A stretch of 64,000 nt of DNA from Rhodobacteraceae bacterium Alg231-30. GTDB lineage: Bacteria > Pseudomonadota > Alphaproteobacteria > Rhodobacterales > Rhodobacteraceae. How positions within the stretch are numbered: position 1 is the stretch's first letter; each line of letters starts with the position of its first letter. The translations under genes and the position numbers were made by a program. Positions 26,875 through 35,964 of the stretch are shown here, one piece after another. The notes beneath the pieces were generated by a model. That model ran no database searches. It had not been told where the DNA came from and worked only from the letters and a program-made list of their open reading frames with translations. Where the stretch lies: NCBI GenBank assembly GCA_900143615.1, contig FREU01000002.1, positions 166,663 through 230,662 of the forward strand, in the 5' to 3' direction.

Positions 26875-27057
26875 ATGTTAAAGCTGTACTCTAAAAAGTT
26901 TCGGAAAGATGCCGAAGGAGCCGTCACTGTAGACTGGGTTGTTCTAACAGCAGCAGTTGTTGGCTTAGCTGTTGTTGCTTATGTCGGCATCAAATCCAAT
27001 ACAACCGCCCTTGCAGAGAACACATCCACCGTCATTGCGAGCGAGATCGGGAACTAA
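26875..27057 (+). CDS. Flp-type pilin, VTVDW variant (copy 2)
   Basis: 60 residues, paralogous to the pilin at 26399. It shares FRKD, then GAVTVDWVVLTAAVVGLAV, and differs in the C-terminal half (YVGIKSNTTALAENTSTVIASEIGN). The predicted cleavage site G/AVTVDW is kept. ATG at 26875 has AAGGAG seven bases upstream. It is less biased toward T-ending codons than copy 1. It could be an alternative major pilin or a minor subunit. Confidence 0.82.
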   Translation: MLKLYSKKFRKDAEGAVTVDWVVLTAAVVGLAVVAYVGIKSNTTALAENTSTVIASEIGN

Positions 27058-27307
27058 CGGTTCTTCGCTTTTGGATGCCCTGCGATTCCGTGTTTCCGCG
27101 CAAATAGCGATTTCAGCACAATAAGAGCTTTAACCACGTAAGGTTTTACTCACGCTGCCCCTTTAAGCGCAAAAATCATCGTAAAACTGGGCCAATCCCA
27201 CCCTTAAATGGCCACAATTTTCTGCTTTACTCCACGCAGCACAATTTCGCACGATCCCGATTTCCGATCGGAAGGTCGCAGCAAACAAGAACCAGAGGTG
27301 ACGTGTC

Positions 27308-28162
27308 ATGCGCGCAATATTTGCAGCAGTACTCTTAGTAGGCCTCGGCCTTGCCGGATTTGCAGTCTACATGGCGCAAAACTACATCAAGGGTTACGAA
27401 AACGCATTAGCTCAACAGAAAACCGAACAGCCTCAAATAGATTTGGTGGACGGTTTTATCGTAAGCCGTGCCATAAAGTATGGTGAAAAGCTCGAGAAGA
27501 AAGACGTTCTGAGAGTTCAATGGCCCAAAGCTGCAATGCCCGATGGTATGTTCACAACCGTTGAAGAAATTTTCCCCGTAGGAGATGATCGTCGGCGCAT
27601 CGTACTACGTGCGATGGAGCGTGGTGAAGTTCTTATTTCAGCCAAGCTTACCAAGCCGGGCGAAGACGCCGGGATTAACTCTCGCCTTGAGCGCGGACAG
27701 CGCGCATTTGCTCTCAAAGTCGATGTTGCAAGCGGCGTGTCAGGCTTTTTACGCCCAGGAGATCGCGTTGATATTTACTGGACTGGATCTTATGGAACGC
27801 GCGGCAGCGGCACGGGCGAATTCACAAAACTCATCGAAGCAAATGTGCAACTGATTGCCATCGATCAAACTGCAAGCGAAGAATTAGATGGCGCCTCCGT
27901 CGCACGCACTGTCACGGTCGCAGCGTCTTCACAGCAAGTCGCCGCCTTCGCACAGGCCCAATCCACAGGCAGTTTGTCACTCGCACTTGTTGGCGCAGAA
28001 GATGACACCGTTGCCTCAGCAATTGAAGTGAACCAAAAATCTCTGCTGGGTATCGTCGACGAAGTGCAAGAAATTGTGGAAATCGAAAAGAAAGAGGTGT
28101 GCACAATACGAACCCGCAAAGGCGCGGAGGTCGTACAAATCCCTATTCCGTGTACAAATTGA
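27308..28162 (+). CDS. cpaB: Flp pilus assembly protein CpaB/RcpC
   Basis: 284 residues: an N-terminal membrane anchor (AIFAAVLLVGLGLAGFAVYMAQNYI), an SAF domain (VDGFIVSRAIKYGEKLEKKDVLRVQWP, about 45-110), and a RcpC-type domain (ALKVDVASGVSGFLRPGDRVDIYWTG, about 135-240). CpaB is periplasmic and helps assemble or stabilise the CpaC secretin channel. It has its own upstream space after pilin 2 and a terminator-like hairpin after its stop. Confidence 0.93.
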   Translation: MRAIFAAVLLVGLGLAGFAVYMAQNYIKGYENALAQQKTEQPQIDLVDGFIVSRAIKYGEKLEKKDVLRVQWPKAAMPDGMFTTVEEIFPVGDDRRRIVLRAMERGEVLISAKLTKPGEDAGINSRLERGQRAFALKVDVASGVSGFLRPGDRVDIYWTGSYGTRGSGTGEFTKLIEANVQLIAIDQTASEELDGASVARTVTVAASSQQVAAFAQAQSTGSLSLALVGAEDDTVASAIEVNQKSLLGIVDEVQEIVEIEKKEVCTIRTRKGAEVVQIPIPCTN

Positions 28163-28184
28163 CCCTTCCCCATCACTCTGAAAC

Positions 28185-28212
28185 GGGCGTTCCATCTTTG
28201 GGGCGCCCTTTT
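28185..28212 (+). terminator. Terminator-like hairpin between cpaB and cpaC
   Basis: GGGCGTTCC pairs with GGGGCGCCC (9 bp including two G-T pairs) around an ATCTTT loop, followed by TTTT. It suggests cpaB and cpaC are not simply one transcript. Confidence 0.6.
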
Positions 28213-28224
28213 GGCGTGGGTATC

Positions 28225-28240
28225 TGTGACCCCGATCACA
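28225..28240. promoter_or_regulatory. CRP/FNR-family palindrome upstream of cpaC
   Basis: TGTGA-CCCCGA-TCACA: both half-sites are a perfect match to the CRP consensus TGTGA-N6-TCACA. It lies just after the hairpin at 28185 and 118 bases before the cpaC start, a suitable place for regulating a cpaC promoter. Which regulator binds is unknown. Confidence 0.5.
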
Positions 28241-28357
28241 CATTCACTTTAACAAGGAAACCATTGATTCTTGCAAAAAAAATCAAACTGACGCACAGTG
28301 AGCGCAAATGTGGACAAAAAGATCCACGAACCGAGGCGTGATCGAGAGGCAGGTCAC

Positions 28358-29722
28358 ATGACATATAGAAGAATTTTTAGCGCAACCTTGTTGGGTCTGG
28401 CGCTTAGTATTTCGCCCATCGTTTTGGGCCAAGTTGAGGCAGAGACGCTGCGTGTTGTGCGCAGTGGTACGTCCTCTTCGCTCGGGGTTCCGATGAACCG
28501 CGCTGTAGTGGTCGAAAGCGACGTCCCATTTGCCGAGCTTTCCATCGCAAACCCGACAATTGCCGACATTTCATCCCTGTCTGACCGAACAATCTACGTT
28601 CTGGGGAAATCCCCAGGCATCACAACACTGACCCTATTTGACGCAACCGGCAAACTGATCACCAATGTTGAGGTCAGCGTTGCGCCTGATATCTCCGAGT
28701 TTAAAGAGCGCCTGCGACAGATCCTTCCCGGCGAAGAAATCGAAGTGCGCACGGCTAACGACGGGATTGTTCTATCCGGTACGGTATCTTCAGCCCAAAA
28801 ATTACAACGAGCACTTGATCTTGCGGCGCGATATGCGCCTGAACGCGTGTCCAACCTCATGGTTGTTGGCGGTGTTCAACAAGTTATGCTGAAAGTGCGG
28901 TTCGCTGAAATGCAGCGCTCCGTGACCAAGGCTCTTAGCGCAACAACTTCCATTTCCGGCGAGGGCATTAATTTTGCCGGCGGCGGCGGTTCTTTAGCCG
29001 GAGCTTCCGGCATTTTGTCATTTGGATTTGATGTCGGCGCGTTCGAAGTCAACATGCTGTTGCAAGCTTTGGAATCCAAAGGCGTTGTGCGCACTCTAGC
29101 AGAGCCAAACTTAACGGCTTTGTCCGGACAGGAAGCGCGTTTCCTCGCCGGCGGTGAATACCCTGTTCCAGTGGCCCAAGAAGACGGTGTAATTTCCGTT
29201 GAATTCAAACCTTTTGGTGTCGAGCTCGACTTTATTCCCCGCGTGGTAGACGGTGACCTGATCAATCTTGAAATGGCAGCAGCGGTTTCATCTATCGACA
29301 GCGCAAACGGCATCTCGGATGGCACGTTGCAAATCGATGCTTTCAAGCGCCGTGAAACCTCGACAACCGTCGAGGTACGAGATGGCGAAAGCTTCGCAAT
29401 CGCAGGTTTGTTGCAAGATGACTTCCTAGACAACAACAGCCAAGTTCCGTGGCTCGGAGATATCCCGGTATTGGGAGCATTGTTCCGAAGTGCTGACTAT
29501 CAAAGGTCGCAGTCTGAGCTGGTGATCATTATCACCGCTCATCTGGTCACACCAACCCGCGGCGAGGCACTGGCTCTACCGACTGACAGGGTAAAACCAC
29601 CGTCTGAAAAAGACCTCTTTCTATTTGGACATGTCGCACGCGACGTAAAACAGAACAAAGGCCCCGCTGGTGAAGTCGCAAAACAAGACTTTTCTGGCTC
29701 TTATGGCTATGTGATGGACTGA
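28358..29722 (+). CDS. cpaC: Tad secretin CpaC/RcpA
   Basis: 454 residues: signal peptide (FSATLLGLALSISPIVLGQVEA), an N-terminal pilus/secretin domain (VPMNRAVVVESDVPFAELSIANP), a BON-like segment (EIEVRTANDGIVLSGTV, about 130-150), and the secretin core (LMVVGGVQQVMLKVRFAEMQR through VRTLAEPNLTALSGQEARFLAGGEYPVPV to LVIIITAHLVTP). It forms the outer-membrane pore for the Flp pilus. ATG at 28358 with AGGCAGG upstream is preferred over the open frame from 28298. Confidence 0.94.
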   Translation: MTYRRIFSATLLGLALSISPIVLGQVEAETLRVVRSGTSSSLGVPMNRAVVVESDVPFAELSIANPTIADISSLSDRTIYVLGKSPGITTLTLFDATGKLITNVEVSVAPDISEFKERLRQILPGEEIEVRTANDGIVLSGTVSSAQKLQRALDLAARYAPERVSNLMVVGGVQQVMLKVRFAEMQRSVTKALSATTSISGEGINFAGGGGSLAGASGILSFGFDVGAFEVNMLLQALESKGVVRTLAEPNLTALSGQEARFLAGGEYPVPVAQEDGVISVEFKPFGVELDFIPRVVDGDLINLEMAAAVSSIDSANGISDGTLQIDAFKRRETSTTVEVRDGESFAIAGLLQDDFLDNNSQVPWLGDIPVLGALFRSADYQRSQSELVIIITAHLVTPTRGEALALPTDRVKPPSEKDLFLFGHVARDVKQNKGPAGEVAKQDFSGSYGYVMD

Positions 29723-29732
29723 GGAACGCAAA

Positions 29733-30380
29733 ATGCTTAAGAAACTTGCCGCTCTCGCCCTAATCACTCTAGCCGGTTGCTCCGATGGGGATGGAGCTAT
29801 AACCCCTTCTTTCTTCAAAGAGGCTGGCGCCGTTGTTGACACAGGGGCTTTTGGAGCCGCCACAGCGAACAACACGGGCATCCAGTCTGGCGATAAGTCC
29901 TACGTTCTAAGCCTCGCCACGCGGTTTGCAGAAGAAGTCGACACAACTGTAAACTTTGCTTTCGACAGCACCCAGCTGGATGAAAACGCGCGCGCCAAAT
30001 TGCGGCAACAAGCCGTTTGGATAAACCAATTTCCGGAAGTTCGCTTTAAGGTCTTTGGCCACACCGATGCTGTCGGCAGTGATGCTTACAATAAAAGTCT
30101 CGGCCTTCGCCGCGCAAAGGCGGTTGTCAGCTATTTGACAACTCAAGGCATTAGCCGTGATCGACTGGAAGCTGTTGTTTCTCTTGGAAAAACACAGCCT
30201 TTGGTGGTTACTCAGGGTCGCGAACGTCGCAATCGTCGTACTGTGACCGAAGTTACGGGATTTGTTTCAAGGCACCCAACAGTGTTGGACGGAAAATACG
30301 CTCAAGTTGTTTATCGTGAATACATTGCGAGCGGCGTGCCCACGACAGCCCTTGAAGGGTTGACTGCAGCTGAAGAATAA
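29733..30380 (+). CDS. OmpA-family lipoprotein of the Tad locus
   Basis: 215 residues. The lipobox ALITLAGC puts the acylated Cys at residue 16. The C-terminal OmpA-like domain (about 70-175) shows VNFAFDSTQLDENARAKL, KVFGHTDAVGSDAYNKSLGLRRAKAV and a final GRERRNRRT, which bind peptidoglycan. It probably anchors or spaces the secretin complex at the cell wall. It starts 10 bases after cpaC and is followed by a terminator. Confidence 0.9.
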   Translation: MLKKLAALALITLAGCSDGDGAITPSFFKEAGAVVDTGAFGAATANNTGIQSGDKSYVLSLATRFAEEVDTTVNFAFDSTQLDENARAKLRQQAVWINQFPEVRFKVFGHTDAVGSDAYNKSLGLRRAKAVVSYLTTQGISRDRLEAVVSLGKTQPLVVTQGRERRNRRTVTEVTGFVSRHPTVLDGKYAQVVYREYIASGVPTTALEGLTAAEE

Positions 30381-30402
30381 CCTTGAACTTTGTAAGTTCT
30401 TG

Positions 30403-30430
30403 AAAAGACCGGCGCTCGCGTCGGTCTTTT
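30403..30430 (+). terminator. Terminator after the OmpA lipoprotein gene
   Basis: AAAAGACCG / CGGTCTTTT stem (9 bp) with a 10-base loop, followed by T residues. It ends the cpaC-ompA unit. Confidence 0.8.
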
Positions 30431-30648
30431 TCGTTATAAACTAATTTCAACATTAGGCATCGTTCCAAAATATCGCACAATTTCGGCTTTTTGGCCCCAA
30501 TGTTGCCCAACTTGCAAGCGACTCTCCCACTGTAGGCATCCGTGTGTTCGAAAGAATTTTCAGTCGCGGACACCAAGGCAGGCACTTGGGTGGCGTAACC
30601 AACCACCCCACCAAAAAGCGATTATCGCGGACTAGAAAGTTGAGGCAG

Positions 30649-31896
30649 ATGACAACACCTGCGCCGAGTCAGAATGAACCGAGCCCAATCCTGGCATGCA
30701 CCATTTGCCGGGATGTCCAGAATTTTGAGCTTCTCATTGTTGATATGGAGGAGGCTCTGGGTGAACAATGGGGTGACCTTGGTTTTGAAGACGCGATTCC
30801 GTTTATGGAACAGCCGGATGCACAAAATCTTGAGTTCATCGCCTTGGCGATAGATGACCTTGACGAAGACAGCCTCACAGATTTGACACATATCATCACC
30901 GAAGCCGGAAATCGCGGCATTCGGGTTCTGTTGATTGCAGAAGATGTGACGCCTGCCTCGCTTCATCACTTACTGCGACATGGTGCTGACGAATTCATCC
31001 CCTACCCGCTTCCGCCCGGAGAATTGCAAAACGCGATTACGAAAATCCGTTCGCCCGCTCCAAAAGTTGATGTCATCATTCAGCAAGCAGCTGCGAGCTT
31101 AAACGCATCTGCAGAGTCTCGCGACGGTGTGCTCATTGCTGTGCACGGAATGGCCGGCGGAACCGGGGCAAGCACCTTGGCGACAAATTTGGCTTGGGAG
31201 CTGGCCTTACTTAACGATAGTTCGTCTCCATCGGTGTGCCTCTTGGACCTTGATCTTCAATTTGGAACCGTTTCGACTTTTCTGGACTTGCCGCGGCAAG
31301 AGTCAGTTTTTGAATTGATTACAGATACCGAAAGCATGGATAGCGAGAGCTTTGGGCAAGCCCTGCAAACCTTTGAGGACAAGCTCGACGTCTTGACCTC
31401 TCCACCGGACATCATTCCGCTCGACATGATTTCGTCAGATGACATTGACCGAATTCTTCAAATGGCACGACGTCATTATGATTATGTGATCGTCGACATG
31501 CCAAAAACATTGATTCAGTGGACAGAAACCGTCCTGAACGCCGCGCACGTCTACTTTGCACCAATGGAAATCGATATGCGATCCGCTCAAAACGTGATGC
31601 GGGTCAAACGCGCACTTCAGGCCGAAGATCTGCCTTTCGAAAAACTCCGCTATGTTATGAACCGCGCTCCCAAATTTACGGATTTGTCCGGAAAAGGGCG
31701 GGTTAAGCGCCTCGCCGAAAGTTTGGGCATTTCGATTGATGTTCACATGCCTGACGGCGGGAAAGCAATCATGCAAGCCTCCGACCAGGGGCAACCACTC
31801 GCCATGAGCGCCGCCAAAAACCCGTTGCGAAAAGAAATCACCAAGCTTGCAAAGAGCTTACATGAACTTGATCAGACCGACGAAAAAGCAGCCTAG
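30649..31896 (+). CDS. cpaE: Tad pilus localisation ATPase CpaE/TadZ
   Basis: 415 residues: a degenerate receiver-like N-terminal domain (about 15-140, VLLIAEDVTPASLHHLLRHGADEFIPYPL), then a MinD/ParA-type ATPase (about 160-390). The Walker A loop reads GMAGGTGAST, with Ala where a typical P-loop has Lys, an atypical form known in TadZ proteins; CLLDLDLQFGTVSTFLDL is the switch region. It places the Tad machine at the cell pole. ATG at 30649 has TTGAGG upstream; an upstream extension to 30544 is not family-like. Confidence 0.93.
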   Translation: MTTPAPSQNEPSPILACTICRDVQNFELLIVDMEEALGEQWGDLGFEDAIPFMEQPDAQNLEFIALAIDDLDEDSLTDLTHIITEAGNRGIRVLLIAEDVTPASLHHLLRHGADEFIPYPLPPGELQNAITKIRSPAPKVDVIIQQAAASLNASAESRDGVLIAVHGMAGGTGASTLATNLAWELALLNDSSSPSVCLLDLDLQFGTVSTFLDLPRQESVFELITDTESMDSESFGQALQTFEDKLDVLTSPPDIIPLDMISSDDIDRILQMARRHYDYVIVDMPKTLIQWTETVLNAAHVYFAPMEIDMRSAQNVMRVKRALQAEDLPFEKLRYVMNRAPKFTDLSGKGRVKRLAESLGISIDVHMPDGGKAIMQASDQGQPLAMSAAKNPLRKEITKLAKSLHELDQTDEKAA

Positions 31897-31910
31897 GAAA
31901 AGGAAAGCAG

Positions 31911-33386
31911 ATGTTCTCAAGGTACAAGAAATCCGCAGACCAAACCTCAGGTGATGGGTCTGTACAAAACGCAATTTCGGCAAAACAAGCGCCAAAAGAA
32001 CGCGCTGCGCCCAAAATGCAGCCAAGCGCAAAGGAACTCCCGGAAAAGCGGGTCTTGCGCAGATCTGTCGATAAGGCTCCGGCATCCGCTGGACCTGGCG
32101 ACAAAGAGCGCCGCCGCAAAGAGCGGCTTGGAGAGATTAAACTAGAGCTACACCGCGAGCTTTTGGACAACCTCAACTTGGCCGCTTTGGACAAAGCCAC
32201 GGAAAAGGATCTTCGCGCAGAGATCACGTCGATTGCAACAGAGGTTCTTCAGGACAAGGCGATTGTGCTAAACCGAGAAGAACGCAGCACACTGTTTCAG
32301 GAACTCTATGACGAAGTTACGGGACTGGGCCCCTTGGAAACCCTGCTTCAAGATGAGTCAGTGAACGACATTCTGGTCAACGGACCAAAACAGATTTTTG
32401 TTGAACGCGACGGTAAGCTTCAGGTCACAGACGTTGTTTTCAAAGACGAAAAACACCTCCTGCGCATAATCGACAAAATCGTTTCCGCTGTGGGACGACG
32501 GGTGGATGAATCCAACCCCTACGTTGATGCCCGTCTACAAGATGGGTCGCGTTTCAACGCCATGGTCCCGCCGATTGCGGTGGATGGATCGCTGGTGTCC
32601 ATTCGGAAATTCAAAAAAGACAAACTTGGTATCGACGACCTTGTACAATTCGGCGCCTTTTCCGAAGAAATGGCGGCTTATCTACAAGCAGCGGTTTCAA
32701 CCCGTCTCAATGTGATTGTGTCCGGCGGTACCGGTTCAGGGAAAACCACAACGCTCAACGCGCTCAGCTCTTTCATTGATGACGCCGAGCGCATTCTGAC
32801 GATCGAAGACACCGCGGAACTCCAGTTGCAGCAGACCCATGTCGGCCGCATGGAAAGCCGCCCTCCCAACGTGGAAGGCAAAGGCGAAGTCAGCCCGCGC
32901 GACTGTTTGAAAAACGCGCTGCGCATGCGTCCGGATCGGATCATCGTTGGCGAAACCCGCGGCGAAGAAGTTATCGATATGCTTCAGGCGATGAACACCG
33001 GCCACGATGGATCCATGACCACGATTCACGCCAACTCAGCGCGTGACGGGGTGTCGCGTCTGGAAAACATGATCGCGATGGCGGGAATTGAAATGCCTCT
33101 AAAAGCGGTGCGCAGCCAAATTTCTTCCGCTGTCAATTTGATCGTTCAAGCAAGCCGCCTTCAAGACGGCTCACGCCGCATGACCTCCATCACCGAAATT
33201 ACCGGCATGGAGGGCGACGTGATTTCGATGCAAGAAGTGTTCCGATATCAGCGCACAGGCCTGACCCCGGAAAATAAAATCATCGGTCACTTCACTGCGA
33301 CGGGTGTGCGTTCGCACTATTCCGAACGCTTCCGGATGTGGGGCTATGATCTTCCAGCCGAAATTTACGAACCGAGCGCGGGGTAA
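31911..33386 (+). CDS. cpaF: Tad secretion ATPase CpaF/TadA
   Basis: 491 residues. The N-terminal 70 are Ala/Lys/Pro-rich and disordered-looking; a helical domain follows, then the VirB11/GspE-like ATPase with Walker A GGTGSGKTTTLN (about residue 271), Asp box ILTIEDTAELQL, Walker B RMRPDRIIVGE and His box TGHDGSMTTIHANSA. It is the hexameric motor for pilus assembly in the cytoplasm. It starts 14 bases after cpaE, with AGGAAA upstream. Confidence 0.95.
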   Translation: MFSRYKKSADQTSGDGSVQNAISAKQAPKERAAPKMQPSAKELPEKRVLRRSVDKAPASAGPGDKERRRKERLGEIKLELHRELLDNLNLAALDKATEKDLRAEITSIATEVLQDKAIVLNREERSTLFQELYDEVTGLGPLETLLQDESVNDILVNGPKQIFVERDGKLQVTDVVFKDEKHLLRIIDKIVSAVGRRVDESNPYVDARLQDGSRFNAMVPPIAVDGSLVSIRKFKKDKLGIDDLVQFGAFSEEMAAYLQAAVSTRLNVIVSGGTGSGKTTTLNALSSFIDDAERILTIEDTAELQLQQTHVGRMESRPPNVEGKGEVSPRDCLKNALRMRPDRIIVGETRGEEVIDMLQAMNTGHDGSMTTIHANSARDGVSRLENMIAMAGIEMPLKAVRSQISSAVNLIVQASRLQDGSRRMTSITEITGMEGDVISMQEVFRYQRTGLTPENKIIGHFTATGVRSHYSERFRMWGYDLPAEIYEPSAG

Positions 33387-33391
33387 CCAAA

Positions 33392-34360
33392 ATGCCATTC
33401 TCACCAGAACTTATCGTCTACGGCATGGTCTTTATTGGCGTGTTTGTCCTTGTAGAAGGGGTTTACCTCACGGTCTTTGGCAAATCGATCAGCCTGAATA
33501 ATCGGGTTAATAGACGTCTGGAGATGCTCGACAAAGGCAAGCGTCGGGATGAAGTGCTGGAACAGCTTCGTAAAGAAATGAAGCAGCACGGCGAAAATCG
33601 CGGTATTCCACTTTATTCAATGCTGGCGGACAAAGCCCAAAAGGCGGCGATCGCCTTTACACCACAACAGCTCATTATGATGATGGGCGCAGTGACAGTA
33701 TTTGCTTTTGTTGGCCTCTCTGTTGGAACCCAAACAGGGCTACCGACAAGAATTGCCATCTCGACGCTGATGGGCATTGGCGGCGTTTACACTTGGGTTT
33801 CGATGAAAGCGGGCAAACGCATCGCGATGATCGAGGAACAGTTGCCAGACGCCATTGAACTTATGGTGCGCTCCTTGAAAGTTGGTCACCCGTTTTCTTC
33901 TGCTATCCAGATTGTTGCAAGAGAGGTCGACGATCCCCTCGCAACCGAATTTGGCGTCATTGCGGATGAGTCAGCATACGGTCGTGATCTTGGTGAAGCA
34001 CTTAAAGACATGGCAGAACGTTTAGACATGCAAGATCTTCGTTTTCTCGCGGTGGCCGTTGCCATTCAACAGCAGTCCGGCGGCAACCTTGCCGAAATCC
34101 TTGCAGGCCTTTCCAAAGTCATCCGCGCTCGGTTCCGCCTGTTCCGCCGCGTGAAAGCCATCACAGCCGAGGCCAAATGGTCCGGTAAATTTCTCTCAGC
34201 ATTTCCCGTTGGCGCGCTCATTGTCATCAACTTGCTCGATCCGAACTACTTTGACGAAGTAAAACTACACGCTTGGTTCATTCCCGGCTGCATCGCTGTT
34301 GGCGGGTTCCTTGTTACGAACCTTTTCGTAATGCGCGTTCTAACCGACATCAAGGTCTGA
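33392..34360 (+). CDS. tadB: Tad inner-membrane platform protein TadB
   Basis: 322 residues with an N-terminal membrane helix (IVYGMVFIGVFVLVEGVYLTVF), two central helices (LIMMMGAVTVFAFVGLSVG and the next), a cytoplasmic T2SF domain (IEEQLPDAIELMVRSLKVGHPFSSAIQIVAREV, about 147-250) and C-terminal helices. With TadC it forms the platform on which CpaF acts. It lies five bases after cpaF. Confidence 0.93.
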   Translation: MPFSPELIVYGMVFIGVFVLVEGVYLTVFGKSISLNNRVNRRLEMLDKGKRRDEVLEQLRKEMKQHGENRGIPLYSMLADKAQKAAIAFTPQQLIMMMGAVTVFAFVGLSVGTQTGLPTRIAISTLMGIGGVYTWVSMKAGKRIAMIEEQLPDAIELMVRSLKVGHPFSSAIQIVAREVDDPLATEFGVIADESAYGRDLGEALKDMAERLDMQDLRFLAVAVAIQQQSGGNLAEILAGLSKVIRARFRLFRRVKAITAEAKWSGKFLSAFPVGALIVINLLDPNYFDEVKLHAWFIPGCIAVGGFLVTNLFVMRVLTDIKV

Positions 34361-34372
34361 GGAGGCCCCGAC

Positions 34373-35350
34373 ATGACTACGATGGAAGCACTCAACCTGA
34401 TGATCACGGACATGCTTGGTCCCATGGGCCCCATGATCGCGGTGGGGATTTTGGGCGTGTTTGTTATATTGCTTGCAATCCCGCTGATTATTGCCCGTCG
34501 CGAAGATCCAATTGAAAAATTAAAGCGTTCCCAGAACGGGTCCGCAAAAGTTTCAAACGATCAAAAGGACAAACTGCGGCGAAAGTCCGCAAATGCGAAA
34601 CTAGATCGTTATAAAGCCTTTTTGGAACCTCAGGACGCCAAAGAGCTAAGTTCCGTTCGCCTAAGGCTTATGCAAGCCGGATATCCATCGCGTGACGCTG
34701 TTCGTGCATTTCACTTGGCCCAGATGGTCTTGGGAATTGGCGGTCTCATCGCAGGCGTTGCCTATTTCGTCTTGGTAAAGGGCACCGACGGAGCCAGCAC
34801 TCAAGATACTTTGATGTACACTCTCGGCCCAGGTGGAATTGGTTACATGTTGCCCAAGTATTGGGTCACACGACGTGTCGAAAGCCGCAAAGAGGAAATC
34901 ACAGCCGGATTTCCGGATTCACTCGACATGATGTTGGTCTGCGTTGAAGCGGGGCAATCGTTAGATCAGTCTATTGTAAGGGTCGCATCCGAACTGCAGG
35001 CCTCCTACCCTTCTCTGGCTGATGAATTCGAAATCGTTGCTCATGAAATGAAAGCTGGTAAGGACAAAAGTCAGGTTCTATCGGACATGGGCGAGCGCTG
35101 TGGCGTTCAGGATGTATCTTCGTTCGTGACAGTCTTGATACAATCTGCGTCTTTCGGGACATCAATCGCCGACGCCTTGAGAGTCTACGCCGAAGAAATG
35201 CGCGACAAACGCGTCATGCGTGCCGAGGAGGCTGCAAACAAGTTGCCAACCAAGATGACCCTCGCCACAATGATGTTTACAGTGCCGCCTCTCTTGATCA
35301 TTCTTGTGTCTCCCTCAGTCATCGGGATCACGAACATGGGCGGTCAATAG
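34373..35350 (+). CDS. tadC: Tad inner-membrane platform protein TadC
   Basis: 325 residues. The N-terminal helix ends in LAIPLIIARREDP, then a basic cytoplasmic stretch, two membrane helices, a T2SF domain (FPDSLDMMLVCVEAGQSLDQSIVRVASEL, about 181-290) and a C-terminal helix with a KMTLATMMFTVPPLLIILVSP ending. It is the TadB partner. ATG at 34373 is preceded by GGAGG. Confidence 0.93.
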   Translation: MTTMEALNLMITDMLGPMGPMIAVGILGVFVILLAIPLIIARREDPIEKLKRSQNGSAKVSNDQKDKLRRKSANAKLDRYKAFLEPQDAKELSSVRLRLMQAGYPSRDAVRAFHLAQMVLGIGGLIAGVAYFVLVKGTDGASTQDTLMYTLGPGGIGYMLPKYWVTRRVESRKEEITAGFPDSLDMMLVCVEAGQSLDQSIVRVASELQASYPSLADEFEIVAHEMKAGKDKSQVLSDMGERCGVQDVSSFVTVLIQSASFGTSIADALRVYAEEMRDKRVMRAEEAANKLPTKMTLATMMFTVPPLLIILVSPSVIGITNMGGQ

Positions 35351-35371
35351 CAACGCAATCCCTATGGGCAA

Positions 35372-35935
35372 ATGGCACACATCAAGAATTTATCTCTTAG
35401 TCTCATCGTACTGTGTTTAGCCGCCTGTTCTTCAGGCGGCTTCAACACATCAGAGGACACCCCCTTTGCGCCCGCTTTCGATTCCCAAAAAGAGGCGGTT
35501 GACGGGCTGGTCGTGGGCCGACGCTTAATGGATGCCGGAGAGTACGAACTGGCGCTAAGCGCCTTTACCCGCGCAGCCGCTGAGCAGGGTAAAACACCAG
35601 AGGTTTTGGCCGCCGCAGGAACGGCCAACCTCGCTTTGGGACGATTGGGTCAGGCTGAGAAAATGCTCAAATCCTCTCTGGAGGACGATCCCAACCAACC
35701 GGAAACATGGAACAACCTCGGCGTTCTCTTAATGGAGCAGGGCAAAACTGCCGAAGCAGAACAGATTTTCCGCAAAGCCTACGCCTTGGATAATGGCCAA
35801 AGTGACTCAATTCGCGACAACTTGCGCTTAGCACTCGCAAAATCGAATCATTCCGGTTATGGTGTGGACAACAATGAAGAATATAAATTGGTGCGGCGGG
35901 GTGGCAGCGACTACGTCATTCAGCAAACACCATAA
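35372..35935 (+). CDS. tadD: TadD-like TPR lipoprotein
   Basis: 187 residues. The lipobox VLCLAAC gives an acylated Cys near residue 19. At least two TPR units are visible: VVGRRLMDAGEYELALSAFTRAA and PETWNNLGVLLMEQGKTAEAEQIFRKAY. TadD supports outer-membrane assembly of the secretin. It starts 21 bases after tadC; a ribosome binding site is weak. Confidence 0.88.
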   Translation: MAHIKNLSLSLIVLCLAACSSGGFNTSEDTPFAPAFDSQKEAVDGLVVGRRLMDAGEYELALSAFTRAAAEQGKTPEVLAAAGTANLALGRLGQAEKMLKSSLEDDPNQPETWNNLGVLLMEQGKTAEAEQIFRKAYALDNGQSDSIRDNLRLALAKSNHSGYGVDNNEEYKLVRRGGSDYVIQQTP

Positions 35936-35964
35936 ACGGGGCAGAGCAGTAAAAGGACGCAAAA

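Noticed and set aside
27125-27200. TTAACC-like CtrA half-site before cpaB
   Set aside because: A single half-site with no partner at the proper spacing; too weak to call.
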